The position numbers and the translations under genes were made by a program. Positions 54,937-62,675 of a stretch of 64,000 nt of DNA are shown here, in pieces (the stretch's first letter is position 1; each line of letters begins with the position of its first letter). The DNA is from Donghicola mangrovi. GTDB taxonomy: Bacteria; Pseudomonadota; Alphaproteobacteria; Rhodobacterales; Rhodobacteraceae. The DNA is taken from NCBI RefSeq assembly GCF_013377535.1, contig NZ_JABCJE010000006.1:62001-126000 (forward strand), in the 5' to 3' direction. Under the pieces are notes generated by a model, which did not search any database, was not told the DNA's origin, and worked only from the letters and a program-made list of their open reading frames with translations.

Positions 54937-54960
54937 GGCATTAGAAAAACTATGGCAATA
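54937..54960 (+). repeat. 24-bp motif, copy 1 (upstream of the operon)
   Basis: It has the same GGCATTAGAAAAACT...GGCAATA core as the copy at 50048-50071, with AT in place of GC in the middle. It lies 116 bp before the DapA-like start, a likely activator position for the LysR regulator of the operon. Confidence 0.72.
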
Positions 54961-54980
54961 AGGTGGGGCCTGAAACACAA

Positions 54981-55014
54981 CAGCCGGGCCGCGCCCCATG
55001 GCACGCCCCGGCTG
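54981..55014 (-). terminator. Hairpin downstream of hydrolase-fold gene
   Basis: CAGCCGGG (54981-54988) pairs with CCCGGCTG (55007-55014) around an 18-base GC-rich loop. It sits about 55 bp past the stop of the 55069-56175 gene. No T-tract. Confidence 0.45.
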
Positions 55015-55068
55015 CGTTCGAATTCCAGAGGGGACATGAGCACCAAACCCCTCTGGTCCGATAGGGTT

Positions 55069-56175
55069 TTACGCCAGATGTTCCCCGAAGAAGGCGGTCA
55101 GCTTGTCGAACGGGATCTTGTCCAGCTGATCATAAAGGTCCGTGTGGTTCGCATCGGGAATGATCATCAACTCTTTGGGCTCTGCCGCGTTTTCATAGGC
55201 GGTCTCGCTGAAATAGCGCGAATGGGCGTTCTCGCCGTGGATCAGCAGCGTGGGGCGCGGCGCGATTTCGTTGATGTAGGTCAGCAGGGGCATGTTCATG
55301 AACGACAGCGGGGTCGTGATGGTGAACGAACCGTTGGAGTTGATCGCGCGGGGGTGGAAGCCGCGCTCTTTGGATTTGTAGTAGGCGGCGTAATCGACCA
55401 CGAACTGGGGCTCTCCGCCCTGAAGTTCCAGCGAAACGGGGCCATAGGCGGGGGCACCAGCCTCGGCGTCTTTCCAACGCTGTTCGGCCAGTTGCTGCAG
55501 CGTACCTGCGCGTTGCTCGGCGGTCATGCTATCATAGTAGCCCTTCGACATCACGCGGGACATATCGTACATGGTGCTGGTGGCCACGGCCTTGATCCGC
55601 TTGTCGATGGCGGCGGCGTTCAGGGCCATCCCGCCCCAGCCGCAAATCCCGATGATGCCGATATGCTCGCGGTTCACGGCGGGGTGCAGGCCCAGATAAT
55701 CGACGGCCGCGCTGAAATCCTCGGTGTTGATATCGGGCGAAGAGACGTTGCGGGGCTCTCCGCCGCTTTCACCGGTATAAGAGGGGTCGAACGCCAGCGT
55801 GGCAAAGCCGCGCTCTGCCATGGTCTGGGCATAAAGGCCCGAGGCCTGTTCCTTGACCGCGCCATAGGGGCCGCTGATGGCGATTGCGGACAGGGTGCCT
55901 TCGGGACGGTCTTTGGGCAGGTACAGGTCCCCGACCAAGGTGATCCCGTAACGGTTCACAAAGCTGACCTTCTCGTGGTCCACGGTTTCGCTGCGTGCGA
56001 AGGTTTTATCCCAAGTATCCGACATCGTCTGAGCCTTTGCTAAGTTGGTGGAAAGGATCGACGCCGCGCCATAGGCCGCAATCGACGCGCCGCCCATTTT
56101 CAGCAGATCACGGCGCATCAGGCCGTCGTCGCTGCGGGTTTGGGCGATGGCTTGCGATGGGGTCTTTCTGGTCAT
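55069..56175 (-). CDS. Exported alpha/beta-hydrolase-fold protein
   Basis: This protein of about 368 residues begins MTRKTPSQAIAQTRSDDGLMRRDLLKMGG; the RRDLLK run followed by a small hydrophobic stretch looks like a Tat signal. The hydrolase core is YcjY/dienelactone-hydrolase-like (GDLYLPKDRPEG, FDPSYTGESGG, C-terminal DANHTDLYDQLDKIPF). The nucleophile region reads GICGWGGMA, with Trp where relatives have Ser, so esterase activity is uncertain. GGAAAGG supports the 56175 start. It follows the alcohol dehydrogenase gene, behind a terminator. Confidence 0.78.
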   Translation of the reverse strand: MTRKTPSQAIAQTRSDDGLMRRDLLKMGGASIAAYGAASILSTNLAKAQTMSDTWDKTFARSETVDHEKVSFVNRYGITLVGDLYLPKDRPEGTLSAIAISGPYGAVKEQASGLYAQTMAERGFATLAFDPSYTGESGGEPRNVSSPDINTEDFSAAVDYLGLHPAVNREHIGIIGICGWGGMALNAAAIDKRIKAVATSTMYDMSRVMSKGYYDSMTAEQRAGTLQQLAEQRWKDAEAGAPAYGPVSLELQGGEPQFVVDYAAYYKSKERGFHPRAINSNGSFTITTPLSFMNMPLLTYINEIAPRPTLLIHGENAHSRYFSETAYENAAEPKELMIIPDANHTDLYDQLDKIPFDKLTAFFGEHLA

Positions 56176-56337
56176 CTCGGGCCGCCTTTCCATGTTGGTT
56201 TCGTTTCGCAGGATGGGCGGGATTGCCCTGTCTGCGTCATGAACGGGATGTAAGGGCGGACCTGTTTGTGAACTATCGGGGCAAAGTTCATAGCTTTGAT
56301 GAACCTGCTTCATGGATGCTCGGGATTGTTCAGGGCG

Positions 56338-56373
56338 CAAAAGAGAACCGGCCAGAAGCATTCCGGCCGGTTC
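56338..56373 (-). terminator. Rho-independent terminator after the alcohol dehydrogenase
   Basis: GAACCGGCC (56345-56353) and GGCCGGTTC (56365-56373) form a perfect 9-bp stem; on the minus strand TCTTTT follows. It separates the alcohol dehydrogenase from the hydrolase-fold gene. Confidence 0.78.
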
Positions 56374-56400
56374 GACGCGCAGAGGGAGACGTATGCGCGG

Positions 56401-57453
56401 TTATTCCGGCGCTTCGACCAGAATTTTGACGTGGGACTTTTCGGCGACCAGCGCCTCGAAGCCTTCGGCCACGATGTCGTCCAGCGCGATGCGTTTGGTG
56501 ACCAGCTTTTCGGCGCTGAAATAGCCTTGGGTCATCAGCGCCATGACCGCCGGATAGACATTGCGATAGGCGATGGTCCCCTGAAGCTGCCGTTCCTTGA
56601 GCACTGCGGTATTCGGCTGGAACGAGGCATCGCTTTCCCAGATCGACACGATAAGGGTCTGGCCTTCGTGGCGGGTGGCGTTGATGCACTGGGGCAGAAC
56701 CTGCGGCACGCCGGTGACCTCGAACGCCACATGCACGCCGCCGGTGGCCTGAACGATCGCCGCAACCGCATCGGTCGAAGTCGGGTCAATCGCAGTGGTC
56801 GCGCCGATTTCCAGCGCCTTGGCCCGCCGCACTTCTGACGGTTCAACCACGTGGATTTCGGCAGCACCGGCCACGCGCAGCGCCTCGACTACCAGTAAGC
56901 CGATGGGGCCCGCACCGAACACGGCGGCCTTGTCACCGGCCTTGATCTTGGACAGACGCACGGCGTGCAGGGCAACGGCGGCGGGCTCGACCAGGGCGCC
57001 CTGCTCCATCGACAGATCGTCGGGCATCTTGTGCACCATCCGCGCGGGCACCACGGAATAGGCGGCAAAGCCTCCGTGACCGCCCGAGAGCCCCACAAAC
57101 CCCAGACTGGCACACAGGTTATACTTGCCCTCCATGCAGGCGGCACATTCCCCACAGGCAAAGATCGGCTCGATCGCCACGCGGTCCCCGACCGACAGGC
57201 CGCTGACACCTTGGCCAAGCTCGGTGACGGTGCCGCAATATTCGTGGCCCATGGTGATGGGGGCCTTGTCGTGGCTCAGGGGGTGGTTTTCCGCAACGGG
57301 GACAAAGATCGGACCAGCCAGATATTCATGCAGGTCACTGCCGCAAATGCCGGTCCAGGCGACCTTGATCTTGATCTCGCCAGCGGCGGGGGTGGGTTCG
57401 GAAATGTCTTCGACGCGAATGTCCTTCACGCCGTGCCAACGCGCAACTTTCAT
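56401..57453 (-). CDS. Zn-dependent alcohol dehydrogenase, 2,3-butanediol dehydrogenase-like
   Basis: This 350-residue medium-chain dehydrogenase has the catalytic zinc start GICGSDLHEYLAGP, GHEYCGTV, the structural zinc cysteines CGECAACMEGKYNLC and the Rossmann motif GAGPIGLL. The sequence style (LSGGHGGFAAYSVVPARMVHKMPDDLS) matches (R,R)-butanediol dehydrogenases, which act on secondary alcohols and acyloins. ATG 57453 is preferred over the TTG at 57465. It follows the FAD monooxygenase gene in an AcoR-controlled transcript. Confidence 0.9.
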   Translation of the reverse strand: MKVARWHGVKDIRVEDISEPTPAAGEIKIKVAWTGICGSDLHEYLAGPIFVPVAENHPLSHDKAPITMGHEYCGTVTELGQGVSGLSVGDRVAIEPIFACGECAACMEGKYNLCASLGFVGLSGGHGGFAAYSVVPARMVHKMPDDLSMEQGALVEPAAVALHAVRLSKIKAGDKAAVFGAGPIGLLVVEALRVAGAAEIHVVEPSEVRRAKALEIGATTAIDPTSTDAVAAIVQATGGVHVAFEVTGVPQVLPQCINATRHEGQTLIVSIWESDASFQPNTAVLKERQLQGTIAYRNVYPAVMALMTQGYFSAEKLVTKRIALDDIVAEGFEALVAEKSHVKILVEAPE

Positions 57454-57488
57454 AATGTGATCCAATATTCGGGAAATCTGGGGAAATT

Positions 57489-57515
57489 CCCCCGACGCAG
57501 GAGAGGCGTCGGGGG
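57489..57515 (-). terminator. Hairpin between monooxygenase and alcohol dehydrogenase genes
   Basis: CCCCCGACGC (57489-57498) pairs with GCGTCGGGGG (57506-57515), a perfect 10-bp stem with a seven-base loop. On the minus strand it is followed by GAATTTCCCC, so termination is likely partial. Confidence 0.55.
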
Positions 57516-57529
57516 GACCGTCTGGCGCA

Positions 57530-59329
57530 TCACTTCAGGTGATGCACCTCTTGGAGGCCGTAAACAGGGGTCTCCAGACCCTCGAGCCGCGCCTTGAGTT
57601 GCAGGGCCAGATACAGGGAATAGTGGCGCGACTGATGCAGGTTGCCGCCGTGGAACCACAGGTGCTCTTGCTGGGTCGGCTTCCACATATTGCGCTGTTC
57701 GCCCTCCCACGGGCCGGGGTCTTTGGTGGTGTCCGACCCCAGACCCCAGACCTTGCCGACCTTGTCCGCGACCTCTTGGCTGATCAGATCGGCGGCCCAA
57801 CCGTTCATCGAGCCAAAGCCCGTGGCCATCACCACCAGATCAGCCTCTAGCCGCGTGCCATCGGCCAGAACCACAGCGGTTTCGTCAAAGTGGTCCACCT
57901 GTCCGTTCACCAGCTTGACCTCGCCATCAATGATCAGCTGGCTGGCGCCCACGTCGATGTAATAGCCCGACCCGCGGCGCAAGTACTTCATGAACAGGCC
58001 CGAGCCGTCATCGCCCCAATCCAGATCGAACCCTGCCTTTTCCAGCCCTGCATAGAATTCGGCATCCCGTTCGCGCATCTGGTCATACAGCGGGATCTGG
58101 AACTCGTGCATGATCTTGTAGGGCAGCGAGGCAAAGACCATGTCCGCTTTCTCGGTGGTCATGCCGCTGGCCACGGCCTCTTCGGAGTAGAGCGCACCAA
58201 GGCCGATCTCCATCAGGCTGTCCGACCGCACAATATGGGTCGAGGACCGCTGCACCATGGTCACATCCGCGTCGGCCTCCCACAGGGCCGCGCAGATATC
58301 GTGGGCCGAGTTGTTGGACCCCACCACGACCACTTTCTTGCCGGTCCAGTCATCGGGGCCCTTGTGCTGGGACGAATGCTGGATGGTCCCTTTGAAGGTG
58401 TCCATGCCGGGGAAACTGGGGATGTTCATCTTGCCGGACATGCCGGTTGCCAGCACCAGTTGGGTCGGCTCCAGCACAACCTTCTCGCCATCGCGGTTCA
58501 CTTCGACCGTCCACTTGCCGGTCTCTTGGTCATAGGTCGCCTTCTCGACCTCGGAGCGGCTCCAGTAGTTAATCTCCATGACCTTGGTGTACATCTCCAG
58601 CCAGTCACCGACCTTGTCTTTGGGGGTAAAGACCGGCCAGTTGTCGGGGAACTTGATGTAGGGCAGATGGTCGTACCAGATCGGGTCGTGCAGACACAGC
58701 GACTTGTACCGGCTGCGCCACTGGTCACCGGGGCGGTCGTGTTTGTCCAGCACGATGGTCGGCACCCCCAATTGTTTCAGCCGCGCCCCAAGGGCGATGC
58801 CCCCCTGCCCTCCGCCAATGATTACCGTATAGGGCTGGGTGTCATACCCCAATGAAGCCTCGTCCGCCTGCTTGCGCTCCAGCCAGCTGGAGCGGTTCTT
58901 TTGCGCGCCATGTTCGGCGCCCATGGGGCGGCGTTTCCCGCGATTTTCCTCGAAGCCTTTCAGCTCTTGCAGGGCGGTCAGTAGGGTCCAGATGCGGTCA
59001 TCCTTTAGGCGCATCAGACCCCAACCGCGGCCCGCTTTGGTTTCAAAGGTGATCCAGGCGGTGGTCACGCCGCCGTCCTCGGTCGGCATCTCGCCTGCCT
59101 GAATTTCAAAGTTCGACGGCTGGGTGTGCTGCAACTGAGCGGTCAGCATGTCGGCCACGCCCTCGGGGCCTTCGACGGTCTTTAGATTCCACGTCACCGC
59201 GATCAGGTCGCGCCAATAGCTGTCGGTGGCAAACAGGTCTTTGACGGCGTCGATATCCCCCGCCGCAAGCGCGGCATTAAGGCTGTCCAGCACCGATTGC
59301 GTTCGGGTCATCACTGTTGAATCAAGCAT
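57530..59329 (-). CDS. Flavin monooxygenase with N-terminal SnoaL-like domain
   Basis: This 599-residue protein has an NTF2/SnoaL-like domain (about 8-125), then a class B flavin monooxygenase: FAD motif VIIGGGQGGIALGARL, the fingerprint FKGTIQHSSQHKG (F-x-G-x3-H), the NADPH motif VVVVGSNNSAHDICAAL, and the late ATGFGSMNGW. This family includes Baeyer-Villiger and N-hydroxylating enzymes. GGAGGAGATGCG precedes the ATG. Just upstream lie a 26-bp palindrome and the AcoR-like activator gene. With the next-encoded alcohol dehydrogenase it may act on a ketone or acyloin. Confidence 0.88.
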   Translation of the reverse strand: MLDSTVMTRTQSVLDSLNAALAAGDIDAVKDLFATDSYWRDLIAVTWNLKTVEGPEGVADMLTAQLQHTQPSNFEIQAGEMPTEDGGVTTAWITFETKAGRGWGLMRLKDDRIWTLLTALQELKGFEENRGKRRPMGAEHGAQKNRSSWLERKQADEASLGYDTQPYTVIIGGGQGGIALGARLKQLGVPTIVLDKHDRPGDQWRSRYKSLCLHDPIWYDHLPYIKFPDNWPVFTPKDKVGDWLEMYTKVMEINYWSRSEVEKATYDQETGKWTVEVNRDGEKVVLEPTQLVLATGMSGKMNIPSFPGMDTFKGTIQHSSQHKGPDDWTGKKVVVVGSNNSAHDICAALWEADADVTMVQRSSTHIVRSDSLMEIGLGALYSEEAVASGMTTEKADMVFASLPYKIMHEFQIPLYDQMRERDAEFYAGLEKAGFDLDWGDDGSGLFMKYLRRGSGYYIDVGASQLIIDGEVKLVNGQVDHFDETAVVLADGTRLEADLVVMATGFGSMNGWAADLISQEVADKVGKVWGLGSDTTKDPGPWEGEQRNMWKPTQQEHLWFHGGNLHQSRHYSLYLALQLKARLEGLETPVYGLQEVHHLK

Positions 59330-59440
59330 CGCATCTCCTCCTACGCGTGTACTTGGAGAAGAGCCTCGCCTGGCGTTGGGCCAGCAATCTATGGGGATTG
59401 GCGCGATTTACGACCAGAAAGACGGTTCTGCGGCGCGGCA

Positions 59441-59466
59441 TGTTGCGGGCGCAACGCCGCGCAACA
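59441..59466. promoter_or_regulatory. 26-bp inverted repeat, candidate activator site
   Basis: TGTTGCG (59441-59447) and CGCAACA (59460-59466) are exact reverse complements, and TTGCGGGCGCAA inside is itself palindromic. It starts two bases past the regulator stop and is 112 bp before the monooxygenase start, a normal upstream-activator distance. Confidence 0.65.
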
Positions 59467-59468
59467 GG

Positions 59469-61190
59469 TCAGGCGGGCGGCTGCAACCCCGCCTTGCGCA
59501 AACGCCGCAGAACGGTGGACCGGTTCACCCCCAAACGCCGCGCGGCGCGGGACATGTTCCACTCGCACGCTTCCATGATCTGTTCGAGGGTGTCATCGGT
59601 TTCAGCGCGCGCCTCGCCTAAGGGGGCGGGCAAATCCGGCAGGTCGATCACATTCCCCTCGGCCATAGCAAGGGCGACATCCAGCACCTGCTCCAGTTCG
59701 CGAAGGTTTCCGGCCCAACTGCGCCCCAGCAGATCGGCCTTCGCGGACGGAGACAGCCGGATTTCGCTGGCAGTGCGCCGCCGGAGCATCCGATCCACCA
59801 GCCAGCCCAAGTCCTGCCGCTGCCGTAGGGGCGGAATGGTCAGGACGCTGCCGGTCAGCCGATGGAACAGCGTGCGCGGCACATCCAGATCGGCGGGTCC
59901 CACGCAACTGGTCACCAGCGGGCGCAGATCGGGGGCGGCATCCAAGAGGGCGGTCAGGGGGGCGGCGCAATCCTCGGGCAGTTCCTCGATCCGGCGCAGC
60001 AGCAGGGTCGTCGCCCCGCAGACCTGTCCGCGCAATTCGGCCAAGCCGTGAGGCGTGGCCATCGCGCAGTCCAGACTGACGAACCCGTGCGCCCCGCTGG
60101 CCATGTGCACTGCGCGGGCCAGCTTGGTTTTGCCTGTGCCCGTCTCGCCGGTGATCAGGACGGGCACTTTGGTGCGGGCGATTTTCTCGGCTTGGGATAG
60201 CAGGCGCATCATCGCCGGATCGCCGCCAGACAGACCCTCGATCACCCCGCCCCGAGGTTGGGGCCGCGGGGTGCGGCTGACCTGAGGGGCAATCGCGTGA
60301 CCAAACAAGGCGCCCCCATCGCGGGTCTCGACAATACGCTCCTCGGTCGGGCGGTCGCGCATCAGGTCGGGCAGATCATCGACGGACAGGCCAAGCGCCT
60401 CTTCGATCCGCTGCCCAAGGATCACTGCCCCATCGGGAAACAGCCGCCGCGCCGCGCGGGTATAGCCGATCACTCTGCCCGATCCGTCCAGCCGCACGGC
60501 GGCCTCGGGGTCCACGTCCAGAAATTCGGGGCTAGAGGACAGGCGCAGCACCCAGTCACGGCGGCTTTCGGCCATCAGGTTCGCCATCTCGACCCGCCGC
60601 GCGGCGGATGTCACGAGGTTCATGGCAAGGTTCTGGCTGGTCTTGGGCGTGGGGGACCGCAGCAGCGAAATGTCCAGCACCGCCGCCAACTGCCCCAAGC
60701 TGTCAAAGATAGGCGCGGCCGTGCAAGACAGCCGCGTATGGGCGCTGCCGAAATGGTCGTCCTGATGTACGGTCACGGGCTCTTGGGTCACGATGCAGGC
60801 CCCGACCCCGCAGGTTCCCGCCAGATCCTCGGACCAGTTGGACCCCAGATAGAGGCCCGCCCCCCGCAGATCGTCCACAAACAGATCATCGCCGAAAAAG
60901 TCCACGCAGACCCCTTTGGCATCAGTCAGAAGCAGCACATAGTTCTGCCCTGCCACCTGCCGGAACAGGCTTTGCAGTCCCGACCGTGCCGCCCCGATCA
61001 TCCATTCGGCCTGCTTGCGATGCTCGCGCAGCTCGGCCTCGGTGACGATATGGGCGGGATCGTTCCGCGCCGGGTCCATGCCGTACAGCTCGACGCAGCG
61101 CCGCCAAGAGGCCGAGACAAAGCTGTCCCGTCCCGTCGCGCCGCCCCCCAGAACCTGCTCGATTTCCTGAACGTGCCGTAAATCCCCCAT
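59469..61190 (-). CDS. AcoR-like Fis-family regulator with degenerate AAA+ domain
   Basis: The start at MGDLRHVQEIEQVL (61190) follows GGGGGAGGG and gives 573 residues. Order: GAF-type sensor (about 60-200), PAS-like linker, AAA+ domain (about 305-480) with intact Walker A GETGTGKT, and a Fis HTH at the end (MSRAARRLGVNRSTVLRRL). The GAFTGA loop that contacts sigma-54 is missing: DCAMATPHGLAELRG runs straight to TTLLLRRIEELP, where RR replaces the Walker B Asp-Glu. I infer sigma-54-independent activation, probably of the adjacent monooxygenase operon. Confidence 0.87.
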   Translation of the reverse strand: MGDLRHVQEIEQVLGGGATGRDSFVSASWRRCVELYGMDPARNDPAHIVTEAELREHRKQAEWMIGAARSGLQSLFRQVAGQNYVLLLTDAKGVCVDFFGDDLFVDDLRGAGLYLGSNWSEDLAGTCGVGACIVTQEPVTVHQDDHFGSAHTRLSCTAAPIFDSLGQLAAVLDISLLRSPTPKTSQNLAMNLVTSAARRVEMANLMAESRRDWVLRLSSSPEFLDVDPEAAVRLDGSGRVIGYTRAARRLFPDGAVILGQRIEEALGLSVDDLPDLMRDRPTEERIVETRDGGALFGHAIAPQVSRTPRPQPRGGVIEGLSGGDPAMMRLLSQAEKIARTKVPVLITGETGTGKTKLARAVHMASGAHGFVSLDCAMATPHGLAELRGQVCGATTLLLRRIEELPEDCAAPLTALLDAAPDLRPLVTSCVGPADLDVPRTLFHRLTGSVLTIPPLRQRQDLGWLVDRMLRRRTASEIRLSPSAKADLLGRSWAGNLRELEQVLDVALAMAEGNVIDLPDLPAPLGEARAETDDTLEQIMEACEWNMSRAARRLGVNRSTVLRRLRKAGLQPPA

Positions 61191-61340
61191 CGGCCCTCCC
61201 CCTCTGGCGATCAAGTGTACACGGGTTTTCCGCACACGCTTGGCGATACTTTGGTTCTAGGCGGATGGTTGCTGGCCCTTCACATCTTGATGATCGGGCG
61301 GCCCGCGGGGTTGCGTTTCGATTTTCGATATAACATTTAG

Positions 61341-61354
61341 TTCGATATATCGAA
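61341..61354. promoter_or_regulatory. Perfect 14-bp palindrome before the PadR-SIP gene
   Basis: TTCGATATATCGAA lies 13 bp before the ATG of the PadR-fusion gene, and a direct repeat of TTCGATATA is at 61324-61332. The position fits autorepression by the PadR domain. Confidence 0.65.
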
Positions 61355-61367
61355 ATGGATTGAAGAG

Positions 61368-62624
61368 ATGAAACAGCATCACGGGCCCGATGGGCGGGCC
61401 CACCCCCGAGGGCGGCAAAAGCGCCCCTTTGACAACGGCACCTTGCGTCTGCTGGTGCTGGATATGATCGCCGCCGCCCCCCGCCATGGCTATGAAATCA
61501 TGACAGAAATCGAAACGCGCACCGCAGGGGCCTATCGCCCCAGTCCGGGAGTGATCTACCCCGTGCTCTCCAAGCTCGAGGACGAAGGCCTGATCAGTTG
61601 CGAGGCCGCCGATGGCAAGCGCAAGCTGTGCCAGATCACCGATGCGGGCGCGGCCTATGCGGTGGCGAACCACAAACGAGTGCGCAGCGCCCTGCCCCAT
61701 CGCGGCGGTCGCCACAACGTCCCGTTTCCTGTCCGGGATGCGATGGACGCCCTCAAAGCCGCCCTGCGCGGCCGGATGGGCACCGCCGACACCACCACAA
61801 TCGCGGCCATGGCCGAGGCCATTCATGCCGCCGCTGAAACCATTAACGGCCTGACCGATCAGGCTTCGGAACCCGATATGAACCAGATCATTACCCGCCA
61901 CCGCCACGAAATCCGCCGCCGCACGCTGACCGTCACCAACACCCAGCGCCTGACGCCCCACATGATCCGCGTCGAGTTGGAGAGTCCCGAGTTGGAAGGT
62001 TTCACCAGCCTCGGGTTCGACGATCACATCAAACTGTTCTTCGACACCGGCACCGACAAGCCTGCGATGCGCGACTATACCCCTCGGGGGTTTGATGCGG
62101 CGGCGAACCGTCTGACGCTGGACTTCGCCGTCCACGATGCCGGTCCCGCGACGGATTGGGCGCTGAACGCGGGCGTTGGCACCCAGCTGCAAATCGGGGG
62201 GCCGCGTGGCTCTGCCGTGATCGCGCCGGTTTTCGACTGGTACCTGCTGGTGGGCGACGAAACCGCCCTGCCCGCAATGGGCCGGCGGGTCGAGGAACTG
62301 CCCGCAGGCGTTCAGGTCATCACCGTTGGGGCGGTGATCGACGGGGCCGAAGAGCAAACATGGACCAGTGATGCCGACCTGACCGCCCATTGGGTGCACC
62401 GCCCTGCCAGCGCCGCCACCAATCCCGCGCCGGTGCTGGATGCCCTGCGCGATCTGCCCCTGCCCGAGGGGCGCGGCTTTATCTGGATCGCGGCCGAGGC
62501 CAGCGTCGCCCGCGCCGCCAAGGAATACATGCTGACCGAGCGCACCCATCCCCGCGAATGGCTCAAGGCGTCGGGCTATTGGGTGCAGGGCGAGGCCGAC
62601 GCCAAGGCCAAGCTGGACGACTAA
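61368..62624 (+). CDS. PadR-type regulator fused to siderophore-interacting flavoprotein
   Basis: The 418-residue protein has a PadR winged helix (about 20-100: LRLLVLDMIAAAPRHGYEIM...PSPGVIYPVLSKLEDEGLI) and, after a linker (100-180), a siderophore-interacting/ViuB-type FAD-NAD(P)H domain (about 180-415: MIRVELES, MRDYTPRGFD, LLVGDETALPAMGR, IWIAAEASVARAAKEYM). SIP proteins reduce ferric siderophores in the cytoplasm. The fusion suggests a redox- or iron-responsive regulator. No siderophore genes are adjacent. A strong terminator follows. Confidence 0.87.
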   Translation: MKQHHGPDGRAHPRGRQKRPFDNGTLRLLVLDMIAAAPRHGYEIMTEIETRTAGAYRPSPGVIYPVLSKLEDEGLISCEAADGKRKLCQITDAGAAYAVANHKRVRSALPHRGGRHNVPFPVRDAMDALKAALRGRMGTADTTTIAAMAEAIHAAAETINGLTDQASEPDMNQIITRHRHEIRRRTLTVTNTQRLTPHMIRVELESPELEGFTSLGFDDHIKLFFDTGTDKPAMRDYTPRGFDAAANRLTLDFAVHDAGPATDWALNAGVGTQLQIGGPRGSAVIAPVFDWYLLVGDETALPAMGRRVEELPAGVQVITVGAVIDGAEEQTWTSDADLTAHWVHRPASAATNPAPVLDALRDLPLPEGRGFIWIAAEASVARAAKEYMLTERTHPREWLKASGYWVQGEADAKAKLDD

Positions 62625-62630
62625 ACCAGC

Positions 62631-62656
62631 AAAGCCCCCGAAATTCGGGGGCTTTT
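62631..62656. terminator. Bidirectional intrinsic terminator
   Basis: AAAGCCCCCG (62631-62640) pairs with CGGGGGCTTT (62646-62655), flanked by T-runs on both strands (TTTT on plus; TTT on minus). It separates the convergent PadR-SIP and alcohol dehydrogenase genes. Confidence 0.88.
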
Positions 62657-62675
62657 CCGTTGGGTTCATTCGTGG

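Noticed and set aside
59330-59440. Sigma-54 -24/-12 promoter before the flavin monooxygenase
   Set aside because: The best candidate (TGGC...GGC near 59370-59385, minus strand) has 11 rather than 10 bases between GG and GC, and the regulator lacks GAFTGA.
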